Below are positions 47,195 to 59,607 of a stretch of 64,000 nucleotides of DNA, one piece after another. The stretch spans positions 19,093,763-19,157,762 of the forward strand of contig CM070601.1 of the NCBI GenBank assembly GCA_036346395.1, written 5' to 3'. Source of the DNA: Hsuehochloa calcarea. Lineage: Eukaryota; Streptophyta; Magnoliopsida; Poales; Poaceae. The notes under the pieces are model-generated. The model saw only the letters and a list, made by a program, of their open reading frames with translations. It was not told the DNA's origin and did no database searches. Both the position numbers and the translations under genes were made by a program. Within the stretch, counting starts at the first letter, position 1, and every line of letters begins with the position of its first letter.

Positions 47195-50100
47195 TGTTAA
47201 AGTATTAATTGATTTCGACATCGTATGTATGTCGGATGCGGTACATGCATCAATTAAGGTTAGACGTGATGTGGAGTGGCATAAACAACTCTAATTCAGT
47301 TTCGTATTCTCCAACGTATCTTGTTCTCTGGCTTATATATTCCTCAGAGATAAGCGTATATATTCCCCAAGGATAAGCGATCTCGCCTCCAGGCGGCATC
47401 AAGGTGTAACATAAAAGGTAGCACCGAGGCGCCGTTCGTGCGGTGCTGTAAAGGTTAAGTGACAACCGTGCATCATCACCGGATCGACATCTGCAACTTG
47501 ATCTGAACTGCTCCCTTTAACATAAAAGAACCATACTCGGAAGGGGGGGCAAAAAACTCGATGTCTTGTTCCATCTCGTCGGGTCCATAGCAAAAGTGGA
47601 CTCGCTGAGTTCGTTCTTCCGACTTGGAAAGCATGAAATCCTCAGCTTCCGACTGAAAAAAAAATAAGAATCCTTTGGTTTGCGACCGAAGCAAATAGCA
47701 GTACTAAAACGTCACAACCGAGAAAAGAAAAGAAAAAATTGAGGATGAACAGCACCTCGTGAGTCGTGACTTCATCCACATAGAAATGGAACTATCCTCT
47801 GGTGCTACGGACACCCAATCAACCTACGATGTCACATATTTCTGCTAGGTGCACACCAAGAAAAAACCCAAGCCTGCTTTGCTAAGCGCACACAAAGAAT
47901 CGTACCAAGCGATTCTTAGTAGCCATAACTTGGCGATTTCGACTCACCTCGACTCCGTTCCGCGTCTCGACTCTGTTCTTTCGCCGACCCGTGTTCTACC
48001 CCGACGACTGCTCAGGTGTCAATTCATTCCATCATCAATCATTAGCGATTTCTTCAACGATCCGCCATCTTCTATAGATTATTGTGGCAACATCCGCACA
48101 TGTGGAGTCTAAGGTGGAGTTGCAGACTTCCACCAGCACAAACATTGTTATTGGTGTACAAGTTCAATTTTATCTTCTTTGCAACGTGCACATGGAAGAG
48201 GTTTTGCTGTTGCTATTGAATTAATTTGGATGAGTTTGATGAAGGATATTTCGAGGTAAGAAAAAAATCATTTTTCAGATTTGGAAGTTATGCAGTTCAT
48301 GCATGTTTTGATTCAATTGATGGGATAATTGATTTATTGTTTCATTTACAGTTTGATCACACCCTAATGGTAGATAGCATAATACTCTCCGAAATTTTAC
48401 TGTTTGGAAGTAAAGTTTTTGCTATTGTTTGAGTTTGAGATGAAGGATTAGGTGCAAGGAGGAGTTTTGTTTTGCATGTATACTACAATATTTGTTTAGT
48501 TGTCGTAGCTCAATATAAGGGGTCTACTACACTTACTACTCTATTGATATTGCAAGAATTCCTTTCACCGGAATAATTTTACAGTACCAATTTTGACCAT
48601 ATCATGGATTTCAGTTACCTTTGAAGTTGGCAGTTTGATGCACGTGATGGCCACACATGCAAGTTGCTCTTTCAAAGGGCATTGTTTGTTGAGTTTTGTG
48701 TTCCAGATAGAGCATGTCAAATATCCATGAGATGAGTTTGTTGCTATCTATTCATTGCCATAGGTGATGTTTTGGCTTATGTGGTTTGACGATTGAGCAT
48801 ATGTTTCAAGAGGTCGGTTACACAGACTCACTTTGCTGGGATGATGGATTGTTGAAGACCCATATTCGTTCGTTTGCTTTGTTAATAGCTGTTTGCCTGG
48901 TTCTGCCAATGGTCTGCTCAATTTGACATCATGAGAAGCGTTTAGATAAGATTATTTCCAGTTTTAATCGTTAAGTTTAGCCCTATGGTTAACCCTATGG
49001 ACTTTTGAGACACAAGGTCTATTAATGAAGACTTATTTGTAAGAAATTTTGATATTTCATCTAAAGGAGCTAATTCGTAGATTGTTAAAGTATGATTTGA
49101 TTTCGTCATCGTGTGTGAGAACCCGAAAAATTAGATCAAACTAAAACAATACTAATGGCTAATAAGCAGTAATTAAATTTTATATAAATCAAAAACAAAA
49201 TATAGTTATAGATTAATATCAAAAACATCACCAAACAAATTCATACAAGAAATCTTATCAGGAGTTCACCAACAGAATTTGCAATATAAAGTTTTACCGC
49301 AATAATAAATCATCGATATAATCTCAAAAACATTCACAAGAATCCATCTCTAGAAATTACAAATGAATTTGAAAATAATAATACAACATTATTACATTCT
49401 CAAATTATTTGCAAGAATTAATTGCACCTATACAACCCGACATCCAACTCAACATACAACATCTCATCGCCAACAATAGTAAGAGATCAAAGATGCAACC
49501 TCAGTATAACCCAAAGTCTATTACAAAGAATTCATTACAGAAGGGCATACAACATTAATTCAATCTACGAATTAATCACAATAAGAATTCGTTACAAGCA
49601 AAAGTAAAATATTACAAACTCAACATTAACTACAAGAATGATTTATAATAGACCAAAATATAAATTACAACACTTAATTAAATTACAATCTAAAATATTA
49701 CATGGCATGTCACCGAAGCCCTCCTTGCAATCCTATCCATATATCGCTAGCCTATTGAACCATTCCTCGATCCACATTTCCATCGCCCGCCAAACAACCA
49801 AAAACAAAGAGACAAATAACATACCAAAAGCTAAATAGAAATTAGAAAAAAAGAAAGGATTGCCGTCAGATTTTGAGAGGATCACTGAGATTCCCAGACC
49901 AACCTAAGTTAGTCAGCACCGTCTTATCTCCAGTGGGTCTCATCACCCGACAATTCTATAAATCCGACACCCACTTTTCTCGACTTACCTTCATCGTAGA
50001 AAATCTGAGAATAGTATTAGAACACACCTTTGGACCAATGGTCCATAACCCCACAGTGCATTGTGAGAGCAATATGGATAGAGCCAGGACAAAAATATCT

Positions 50101-51952
50101 TGTACAGTCCAAGAGGATAGGACCAGCCGAATGCATCCCCCTTTAAACCTTATCCCCAGTCAAACCTCCCCAAGCATTCCCCTTTTCTCAAGCACAACCA
50201 AAGCTCACTCACCATTCCATTTCTCCTCAGTCGAAGGCAAGAAAACAACCAAGAAAACCTCACTTCCAACACAAAGAACAAACAAAGCCATCCACAGGCC
50301 AAGGCTAGCACAAAGCAAGAGCCCAAGCAAGGCAAGCTCCAACAAGCCCACTGCCCTCCACATCCCAAGCACAAGCAAAACCACCAAGCACCACCATTGT
50401 CACCACCACAAAAAAAAACAACCAGAGGAGAGGAGCTCAAGGAGAAGGGTAAACCAGCGGGTCGTGGACGGCATCGGCAACGGCTTTGAACCATCACCGA
50501 ACACCAGGTCCGACGCCAAGACAATGACAAGTACCAGAAGCACGAAGGGAGCAAGGAGAGCACCAGTGCACGATCAGCACCACTACAACAATGACCAACA
50601 ATACCGGTGCTACCATCCCATTCCCGAACCGAACCCGACAAGGTTGCCCTGTTCACCCTAGTGTCATTTTTGTCTCAAAAATGAACCCACTCAGTTTGAA
50701 CAAAAATGCACAGAGGGTGCTCATGCCAAAATATCCCACAATATCAACAGCCCTTTGTATCCATCACAGAGCCTTCATCGAACCCACCACCATAACACCA
50801 TCTTCATCCATACCATCACAAAGCAAGGGGAAGGGAAAGGGATAGAGAGGAAGATGGGAGTATACCTCAGCGTGGCGACCATGGTGGTAGCAACCCACTA
50901 TTAGCACCCTCACCATGCCTCAGCCCACCCCCATCCCTTCTGCATGCATAAGCAGCAATAAACCCACATCAGTAAAAGGAAATCAGCATAATCAGTAAAC
51001 CAAACAAAACAAGAATAAAAAGGGGAAGATAGAGGGAGGAGCTGTGCGCAGGCCGAATGCAAGGGGGAGCGCGGACTCGGCGAAGGCCATAGAGGAGCGG
51101 TCGAGCGATGGGCCGGACCAGAGGCAGCGGAGGGGGATACGGGCTGAGTGGCTGGTGGCACAACGGAGGCGTGGTGGGCTGAGCCGCCAGGGACACAGGC
51201 GGCGGTGGGCCAGCAGGCCAGAGAGGGTAGCACCATGGGGTAGCCAAGCCAATGGAAGGAGGGGCCATGGCCATGAGGGAGCTTCAACCAGAGCAAAAAC
51301 TAAGAGTGCAATGGATAAATAGGAAAGGAAGAGAAAAGAGAGGATGTGGGAAGAAGCTAGAAGAAAGAGCCTGGTTGCTCTTGGCCAAAAAAGACAAGAA
51401 GGAGAGAGAGAGTGAAGAGATAAGGTGGTAAGAGAAAAAGGGAAGAAAAGAACAGGGGAATTAGAAAAAAGGGGCAAAATTAGGAGAGAGGTAGAAATGT
51501 AAATTTTAGGAAAATTAGTGGTCACAGATTTCAGAGTAAAAATAAGCGACATTATTTTTGCGTGTTGACGCTGTATAATTGTTTTACCAATCGAATTTAA
51601 ATAAGCATGTTCGGATAACTAGTCATAGACTAGACCGAAAAATAAAAATAAAATAAAATAAAAATTATTAATAAAAAGAGAGAACACACAGGTAGCAAAC
51701 CTGTAAATATCGTACAAATCGCCTGAAGTGTGAATTTTTAAACCTTGTACAGATAAATAACAGTAGACTGACTGGTAGAAAATAAAAATGAAAAAATGTG
51801 TAAAATTAATCTAAGAATATTTATCAAAAGTAATCGTCGATAAAAATCACTAGATAAGATAAATAATCTGACGCATTAGAGATAATTTATTCGAAATAGA
51901 TTTATTAAATTAAACACTGGCATAAAATCGATCAGGCGTATTTGCATGCGTG

Positions 51953-51954
<2 letters not shown>

Positions 51955-52012
<58 letters not shown>
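51955..52012 (+). repeat. (TAA)n microsatellite
   Basis: About 19 units. The 12-bp word TATTTGCATGCG stands on both sides (51939-51950 and 52016-52027). Confidence 0.97.
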
Positions 52013-52013
<1 letters not shown>

Positions 52014-53196
52014 CCTATTTGCATGCGAGTACGTGTAGTAATTTTAGTTGTCGTACGATAAAACTCGAAGATAGGCAGTTAGCAATCCGAAAGCCAGTAG
52101 ATTGTAGAACAACCACAGTTGGGGAGTGCTAACTTAATGGGGGTTCGAAAAATATTATTAAATTAAAATATACTAACAAAAGAAAATCAACTAACTAGTG
52201 TGCACATAATAGCACCAATGTCACTAAGTATTTACTTGTTTATTTATTATTCACAATGTCATATAATTGCAATAGACGAACCAACACATACCAAAGTAAC
52301 TGATACGAAATTCATCGATGTTGATGTTTTCTATAATTTCGAAGACAAGCTTATCTATTGAACATAAATATAGTTATATTACATGTAAACAGTATATTGT
52401 TGTATCGAATATGTATTGCATCAAAACTACGTCTCAAAATTAAATCAAGTAAATGAGATGAAGATGAAAGAGATGAGAAAATAGAATTATTAAGATGGTA
52501 AAGGGGGCCCGCGATAGGGAAAGAGAGGAGAAAAAGAGAAGAGAAGAGAAAAGGGAAGAGGCGGGACCCCTTTACATATGGGTAGTATATAAGGATCAAC
52601 AAAACTCTTACTCGAATCAAAGGCCGTAATTAAGTGACATCTATTTTCCCGTTTCGACCGGCAGAAAATGCTACCATGTTATGTGGCTATATACTCCACA
52701 ACGGGTAAGTAATATGTGGGGGAAGATCCACAGCCATATACTACCGCACGGTGGAGTGTTGGGCGTGGGAGCCAACCCAACTAACATTACTAGAACTTGG
52801 TGGACGGCTGGGGAGAGTTCCAGGACACTGACGGAAAGTAATGGGTGGAGACTTAATCACGTAACCTGAAAAACGTTATGTATTCTGAACTCGAACCTTT
52901 ATCAAAGGAAATGCAGGGACCTGACTCATTTAGAGTTCATAGTAGCTATGGGTAAGGTAGTATAAGCCTGCGCAGTACTAAACAAAATCATTAATTCATG
53001 CCTGTCTCCTGGACTTGAGTCTACGGGAACCGTCAGGTGTCTATCTTCTCTCCGAGTGACAAACAACCTTTTCAGTTTTAAAATATGCCACTTAAAGATT
53101 TAACGAGTTGTTTATTTTCAGAAAAAGAGAGGATCTAGAAAATGTGATAACAAACAAAGATGAGTCATCCAGTGTATTTTTGCTATTAATGCTTAC

Positions 53197-53214
53197 TGAG
53201 TACACTAGTACTCA
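53197..53214 (+). other. LTR 3'-end hairpin, copy 4
   Basis: Stem TGAGTAC/GTACTCA (7 pairs), loop ACTA, preceded by GCTTAC. Confidence 0.65.
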
Positions 53215-53900
53215 AACTTGTTATTATTCTCCTCTGTTAGATCCTAGTCCGGCCATGAAATATCTCAAGTGGGATGAAGGACACGCATGTACCGATGAGA
53301 CCGCAGGAGGCGAGGGCGCCGGCTGCGAGGACCAGGGTGAGATGGACGCCTATTCGACGAATGGGACGAGTAGACGACCACTGGAGCCAGGTAGGCAAGC
53401 GAGGGGAGTTAGTCCCATTTTGAAGTTGTAAAATACCACTTGTAATAAAGACCATAGCCTTACGTGGCTACTACTGTAATAAAGAATACAATTTCTATCT
53501 TATTGTTCTGCTGCATATATTTTCGTAAAGTTTACTATTCGTTGGAGCGGTGTCCTATCGGGCAGACGAATAGTAATTCGTATACCCAAGTGTGATTACT
53601 CCGAAGGTAATGACACGGGCACCACATCGTGTTTGTGTCAAACGCGACACATGTGCCAACTAGCGCCAGACATGGCATCGAGTGGCGCAACCAAATCTGA
53701 TTCAATTTTGTATTTTCCTAAGACTCTTATTTCTTAACCTATATATACACCTTTGTAGTTGCACAGTTCATATGCGCCAAATAGGCCTGCACTTGTAATA
53801 TCTCATCGTACAGTGATTTTTGCTTTCGTGTTTGTAATTTTTCTGATAATGATTTTTCATGTAAAATCCGTGTCTCATGTTGATTTGATTCTATGTTATT

Positions 53901-55503
53901 TTACCGTTTGTTTTGTAACACATTTATTTATTTAATTAATTAACTGGGAGCGAATGATTGACTAATCAAACTGGCGGTATGCATATCGCAGTTGCTTGGA
54001 GGGAAGGGAGGAGAACGTTGAGTTGCTGGGAGAACGACAGTGTGACAAGAGGAAAAGGAGACGGAAATTGCTTTCGGTCCGTGTCATGTGAAGATTCCAC
54101 CTGTATTTGATCTCCGGCCGCCAAAGCTGAACGAAATATTTATCGCGACTTTATGAGGCTTCGACGTTTCACTTCCGTTCATTCATCGCTCTGCTGCAAA
54201 TCGCCCACTTTTTGGTGAGTCCTGGACAGCGACTTCGCCGGCTTGACTCTTGACAGCATTCATGATGCATGAGGGGGGTGATCATTCGGTCGGTTTGACC
54301 GGTAATGGGAATTTTTTAGGCTAAATTATTTATTTCGATTTCATAGGTTTCAAAACTAAATTAACCAAATTGAAAATAGAAACTGAACCTAATTGACCGA
54401 ATAATATTTCAGTCGGTTTATTCGGCTCTACTAATACTATACACAGTAATATTATGTGAAATATAATAAAAAGAAATACAGGTATTCTAGTATAAAATAT
54501 GTGACTTGAACTGCTCAACGTTGCTTAACAGACACACACACACATGACGATATAGTACTTAGTACTGAGTTCACGGAAATCCTACATACCGTAGAAAACA
54601 TGTATGTAAATGATATAAAGCAGCACATCTTATTCTGTAACATCTACTACTTTCTTAAAAGCAAGATGTTTTAATACTTCGAAATTTGGCGGCTTCCCAC
54701 CAAATGTTTGCTGATGCTACCCACCAAAACTGCACAATAACAATCAAGCAAGATGTCATGCACACAAAAGGGGGAAAGACCAGAATATAAGACAAAAAAA
54801 AAAGATCTTACATCTTGTTTACTATCTCTAATTGCTATTCAAGGTATTGAAGATGAAGGACCTGTATGCCCCGAAGAAGATGTTTTCCGCGAGCTTGCTA
54901 ATTCTGAAAGTTAGCAATATCGAACAAGTTATACATAAAGCAGCAAATGTGTAAGGCAAATAAATGATTTTGTCTAGGTCTTCCAGATCTTCCTCCACGT
55001 TGATAGGTGTTAGAGAAGCTCTCAACCAATCTGGCACACATATTAAGGTTTGCACAATTTGTGGAGTCAATGAACTCCTAAATAACCCAAGAAGTTAAGA
55101 CCCTATTTGGTACAACTCCTACTCCTAACTTCTCCTTTGAATTTTGTGGAGCAGTAGCAAACACTCAGCTTCCCAAAATAATCTGATTCTGCTTCTCGCG
55201 ATGAGTTGTCTTCAAAATGAACTAGCACGGAGAAGAAGTCTTCCCACAGATTCTCGTGAGAATCTAACCTTGCAGAAACTAAAAAACCCCTTGAAGTTAA
55301 TAGTTTTTGCCAGCAAAATGTTATCGAACTACCCGGAGACTATCCCACCGCGCGAGACATCCCGATCGAACCGGTTCGTTCCCCTCGCGTCGTTGTCTCC
55401 CTCTCGCGATGGGCGATTTCCGCATGCGCCACCTTTGGTCCTCCACTACGCCGCCGCCAGCACCTGGTGCGCTCGCCTTCGGCCCCCATGTGTACCCCCG
55501 CCG
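53901..55503. other. Mostly unrecognised intergenic sequence
   Basis: Holds a degenerate inverted pair of CGGTCGGTTTGACCG / CAGTCGGTTTATTCGG words (54287-54430) and a possible gene fragment (54641-55070, separate entry). GACCCTATTTGGTACAACTCC near 55099 resembles the terminal word of a common grass DNA-transposon family. From 55330 it is GC-richer with shadow frames. Confidence 0.4.
54641..55070 (-). pseudogene. Unidentified gene fragment with an intron-like gap
   Basis: Minus-strand frame 55070-54828 (80 codons) contains a hydrophobic stretch IIYLPYTFAALCITCSILLTF preceded by an acidic EEDLEDLDK. Downstream, after a good branch/acceptor context (TGTTATTGTGCAG), a second block (about 54730-54641) reads TFGGKPPNFEVLKHLAFKKVV. 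I do not recognise the protein. The exon-like layout suggests a captured or decayed host gene piece with one membrane segment, but this is inference from two short frames. Confidence 0.25.
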
Positions 55504-56648
55504 GTAGGGATGAAAACGGATCGGATAGTTTTCGACATATCCGGACGAAAACATATTCGGATTGTCTCGGATCGGATTTTTCTCGCATAATTTTCGGATC
55601 GGAAACGGATTTGGATTTTTTTTGTCGGAAACGGAAACGAATGCAGTAGGCATGCTATCCGGAGGATACGTATACGGATACAGATTATCCGGATAATATA
55701 AGTCCGGATATCCGGATTTCGACCCAATAGAAGAGGATTTCAGCCCAAAAGGGAAAATAAGATTTTAATTGGTTTTTGAATTTCATAAAATGCAACAAAT
55801 CAAATAGTCTTTTAGAAAATAGCAAATAGAGTTAAAAAATTCTAGAAAAAAATCACAAAAATTCCTTAAATTATTTTGAACTTAATAAAATTAATTCCAA
55901 GTTAAAGTTGTTTTTTATTTTTGCACATAAATTATTTTTAATTTCTGAAAAATATGAACAACCTTTTTAAAATCCAGAAAATTCAAGAAATTAATTATTA
56001 TTTTTTCATTTTCACTTTAAATACAATAAAATCCCAGAAATCTCAATAATTTTTTTGACATTGAAAACTAGGAAATTAAATAATTGACTTTGTTTTATTT
56101 ATTTTTTCTTTTAACCAAGAAAACTCTTTTAAATCTCAAAAAATCCAATAAACTAATAACTTTATTAATTTTATTTTTAGTAACATACTTTGGGATGTTA
56201 CAGTCATTTATGTATAGATTGACCATCTAGCTTGATCAATATTAGTGTGAACTAAGTTTTATGTATGTGATGAACTAAGTGTGAATATGTGATGACTTGT
56301 GACTTTGTGAGTTATAACTTATAAGCTAAATATGGTAAACTAAGTGTTATATTTATGATGAACTAGTTAATCCAATTTGCTAGTGCCAATGTTATGTGTG
56401 GTTGCTGAAAATATGAACAATTCATGAATGTTTGCATCAAATGAACTAGTTATATGTTTTCGTTAATTTCTGGCATACAATTTAAGAGGTTTTCATGTTT
56501 TGAAAATAATCCGCGACCGTATTCGTTTCAATTCGTATTCACCCCGTATTCGTATTCGATATTATTCGTATCCGGATCCGGAAAAAAATATGAAAACAAA
56601 TATGACAGAGTCATTATTCGTCCGTATCCGATCCGTTTTCACCCCTAC
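55504..56648. mobile_element. Non-coding DNA element with 24-bp terminal inverted repeats
   Basis: GTAGGGATGAAAACGGATCG... at 55504-55527 is matched by the reverse complement at 56625-56648 with one mismatch. Both ends continue inward as arrays of CGGAT/ATCCG words. No transposase frame lies inside. The middle (about 55740-56203) is AT-rich and ends in a reversed LTR start (minus strand TGTAACATCCCAAAG at 56203), so it contains a fragment of a different element. The GTAGGGGTGAAAACGG end is known from plant hAT-like non-autonomous elements. Target duplications are not clear. Confidence 0.5.
55740..56203 (-). repeat. LTR fragment, antisense
   Basis: Read on the minus strand it starts TGTAACATCCCAAAG, almost the start of the LTR at 58545 (TGTAACATCCCAAAA), and continues AT-rich. 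Only about 460 bp are present. Confidence 0.4.
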
Positions 56649-58544
56649 ACGTCGGTCCTCCACTGCGTCGCCGCCGTTTTTGCAGTGCACCGCCGTTTCT
56701 GCAGTGCGCCGCCGCCGACCCCGGAAACCCTAGAGAGCATCGTTCCCCACCGCCATTTCCCGAGCAACACCGATCGGCTCATGTGAAGGTAAGGTTCCTT
56801 CTCCGACCGTCCCCCTTGCCCTCCCTACTCCCTTGTCCTCCTAGATTAAGATCCACATTGGCTTTGGCTCTGTACATTTTCTTTGTATGCCTCGTTTCCT
56901 CCCTTTCATTTCTTGTTTGAACGAATGATGCTGCCGGTTGAGATGTAAAGTGGAATGTAAAGTTTGTGGCCTAGAAATCCACATGTATTTTAGTTGGTTG
57001 AGATGCAAATTGCAGATGCTTGCATGTCCCATTGTTTCCATAGCATCATGGTACTTTCTGAGTCACTAAAATGTTGTTGCCCATGGAGCAATGTGAGAGG
57101 TAAAGTCGATTGATGTGCTTGAAGAAATCAGTGAATTTGTGAATGTTTTGTTTGGTTTCATGCTTTTGTGAATTTCTATAAAAAAAATCATGCTTCTGTG
57201 AATTTGTGATTTTTTTTCATGCTTCGTGATCTATTCCTGCAATGAAACCATGTTTGGACAAAAATAAGTACGGGATCTCTAAGCCGGGACTCGTAAAAGC
57301 ATTGACAGTGATTTAGCTGCAACCTGGTGCTGTACAATTGATGTGCTTCTTTTTAGCTTTGATGAATTTTTACATGGGCCCTTTTCAGGGAAAGTATTCT
57401 TTTAAGCTAAGGGAAAGTGCTATTGTATCATTGGTAACTCTATTGTATGCTTGTAACAAATTCAGAGTCATTGTTTGCAGCAACCTGAACTGTTTGAGTC
57501 ATTATAGAAGACTGCCATATTGACTAGATTATTTAAGAAGTAGACTGCCATATTGACTAGATTATTGAAGTTTCATAAATATATTTGCAGTAGATTCATT
57601 GATTGATTGTTTGTTGAAGTTTCAGAAATATATTTGCAGCAGATTTATTGTTTGATTGTGTTCGATTGTTGAAGTTTCATAAATTCAGAGTGCATATAAA
57701 CGTGTTTCTACAGTGCGTTTGATTGTTGAAGTTTCAGAAATTCAGAGTCATTGTCGAAGACCTGATTTGCATGAGTCTTTTACATGCTATTGTGCAATGC
57801 ATTCATGTCACATGACCATAAGCTTTCAGTTTTAAGTAGACTGCCATATTGACTAGATTATAGTTTAATCCTGTTAAGTTCGATTGTTTTGCTGATAAAC
57901 CATTTTAATCATGTTAATCAGGTCACAGTACCAAGTTGAGCCTCTTCCTACCAGTAGCTAATCTTTCAATCTGAAACTTTTGTATCCCATGACTACCAAT
58001 CCAGAAATCAGCAATCAACAAAAGACGAAGAGAAAGTCGGGAAAAGATGAAACTTTTGTACATGCTTTATTTCGATTGTTTGTAGCTAATCATTATTTTT
58101 AATGTGAAATGTAAATAATGGTCTATGACAATTTAGAGAATTGTTGCATGGTGTTAATTGACCTAGTGGAGAATTGTAATGCAATTCTGTTTTTTCAGTA
58201 CATTGTTTCTTATTCATTATTTCTATAGAATATCCCAATGCTTACTGATTTCCAATAAGTGACAATGTAGATAATTCAAAACTAGGTGGTCATATCTTGT
58301 TGATTTCACTCCGATAAAAAAAATTATGGGCTAAAAATGAAGATGACTGATAACGCTGAGTGGAACGATGAGAATACTAGGATAGCGTGTTAATTGTTTG
58401 TTGAACAAGTAGAGTGTCGAACTTTATCTCAAACAATGACACTCTGGTGTGCTTTTACGCCAGTCAATTTGTACACACGACCCTTGGAGCGACACACACC
58501 ATTGGACGGGGATCAAAATGAACCGAATCCGCGATGTGACATAT
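56649..58544. other. Exon-like GC start, then AT-rich repeat-containing sequence
   Basis: 56650-56790 is GC-rich and ends GTGAAGGTAAGG, like a first exon with AAACCCTAG upstream, but no continuing coding exon is found. A short frame at about 57988-58102 begins ATGACTACCAATCCAG and is Lys-rich (QQKTKRKSGKD); too short to name. Tandem repeats occupy about 57510-57760. Confidence 0.4.
57510..57760 (+). repeat. Degenerate tandem repeats
   Basis: Two interleaved words recur: AGACTGCCATATTGACTAGA (57509, 57543 and again at 57838) and TTGTTGAAGTTTCAGAAAT-type units (about 57566, 57612, 57665, 57725). Confidence 0.75.
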
Positions 58545-59598
58545 TGTAACATCCCAAAATTGGTTTGTGTTTCAAATGTAATAAAAATGAGGAGAAATTA
58601 AAACTTTTCTCTGATCTTGATTTTTGTAATGAGTTCCATAATTGTTGTAAAGGAATTATGGAAATCAAAAATCAAATTGCCATTTGGACACCAACACAAA
58701 TCTCCTTCATGAAAATCTTGTGCCCAACCCACGAAAACAATTTTCTTTGAACCTAGGAGTGATGTTTAACACCTCGAGAATTATTTCATAATTTTCGTGA
58801 ATTATTTGATAATTGTTGAGACAAGTCAAACATTAGTCAAAATCCTAAAATGGCCCTCTGGAATTTTAGAGAAAATGCATTGCATAAAACTCTCTGAAAA
58901 TTTTATATGAGGTTCCTCTGCGATCGACAAGCTCGGTTGAAATTTCATAAATTTTGGAGTTTGTTTGCTACCCCATATAATTCCTCAAAAATCGATTATT
59001 CAAATTCAAACTCTAAATCGGTTTTCACTTTTCCTCGAGTTCGGATCGGACTCGGGCTCGAGCCACTTGACTCGGCCCGATCAACTAAGCGCCTTTGCTT
59101 GGTCGGTCCGGCGAGTGTGGTGCACCGTTGGATCATCGTCGAGCGGTCCACGATCGCGTGAGCGTTGGACCGCCCGAACAGCGCCGATCCATTTGAACCG
59201 TTGGATTCTAAATCAAGGGTCCACAATCGCGTGAGCGTTCGGACCGTCCGAGCGCCTCGCGCTAACGTGGCCGTAGGATCCAAATCAACGGCCCGAGATC
59301 AAGTTAGCGTTCAAACCGTTCTAATCGCCGTGTTTCTTTTGAACCGTCCGATTGAAATCCAGCGGTGGCGGCTATCGTCTTCCTCACTTCGCATCGGCCA
59401 AAGTCAACGATGGCGGTGAAAATTGCGAGAGCGTAGCGGCGGGTCACCTCGACTTTTGGCCAACGACTCTCGACATTTAATGCCCCGTCCCACCTCCTCA
59501 AGTCGTCGTCCTCCTCGAGTTCACGTGCTCCGTCGCCCTCGATCGACCTCAACACGAGTTCGGCCATTTTCTTCCGTTGCTTCTTCCTTGCCCTTCGG

Positions 59599-59607
59599 CT
59601 ATAAAAC
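59599..59607 (+). promoter_or_regulatory. TATA box of the LTR promoter
   Basis: CTATAAAAC in TTCGGCTATAAAACTCCTCC, followed by pyrimidine-rich sequence; about 1.05 kb into the LTR. Confidence 0.55.

Larger units (their letters stand above)
49114..53626 (+). repeat. Solo LTR (4.5 kb) with target duplication TCGTG
   Basis: Runs TGTGAGAACCCG ... GGGCACCACA, flanked by TCGTG at 49109-49113 and 53627-53631. It shares blocks with the LTR at 605-7560 (start, 49640-50850) and carries the hairpin at 53197, 430 bp before its end. A TATA box in + sense is at 49955 (TCTATAAATC). No internal gag/pol is present, so it is a solo LTR formed by LTR-LTR recombination. Frames on both strands at 49873-51552 are low-complexity shadows. 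The part 51540-52650 is AT-rich and holds a TAA microsatellite. Confidence 0.7.
47195..53900 (+). mobile_element. Decayed small LTR element, interrupted by a solo LTR
   Basis: Two diverged direct repeats start TGTTAAAGTAT at 47195 and 49083. The second is cut at 49113 and resumes at 53627. Shared words include TTGATTTCG, CATCG, GAGTGGC and TTCGTATT/TTTGTATT. The first copy ends near GGTGTAACA (about 47416) and is followed by GGTAGCACCGAGGC, perhaps a decayed primer site. The internal part (47417-49082) holds only short frames with no recognised retroelement domain. A minus-strand frame 47694-47476 (HFCYGPDEMEQDIEFFAP) is unrecognised. The right end near 53900 is uncertain. Confidence 0.4.

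Noticed and set aside
49873..51552. 262-, 168- and 186-codon frames on both strands
   Set aside because: All lie within a solo LTR and are low-complexity (Ser/Pro/Thr/Lys-rich or Leu/Ser-rich). The opposite strands are open over the same bases.
50992..51552. TATA-like word TATTTAT on the minus strand at about 51320, suggesting an antisense LTR
   Set aside because: The 3'-end hairpin, the TATA box at 49955 and the PPT-LTR junction of the homologous LTR at 605 all indicate + sense, so the minus-strand word is taken as chance.
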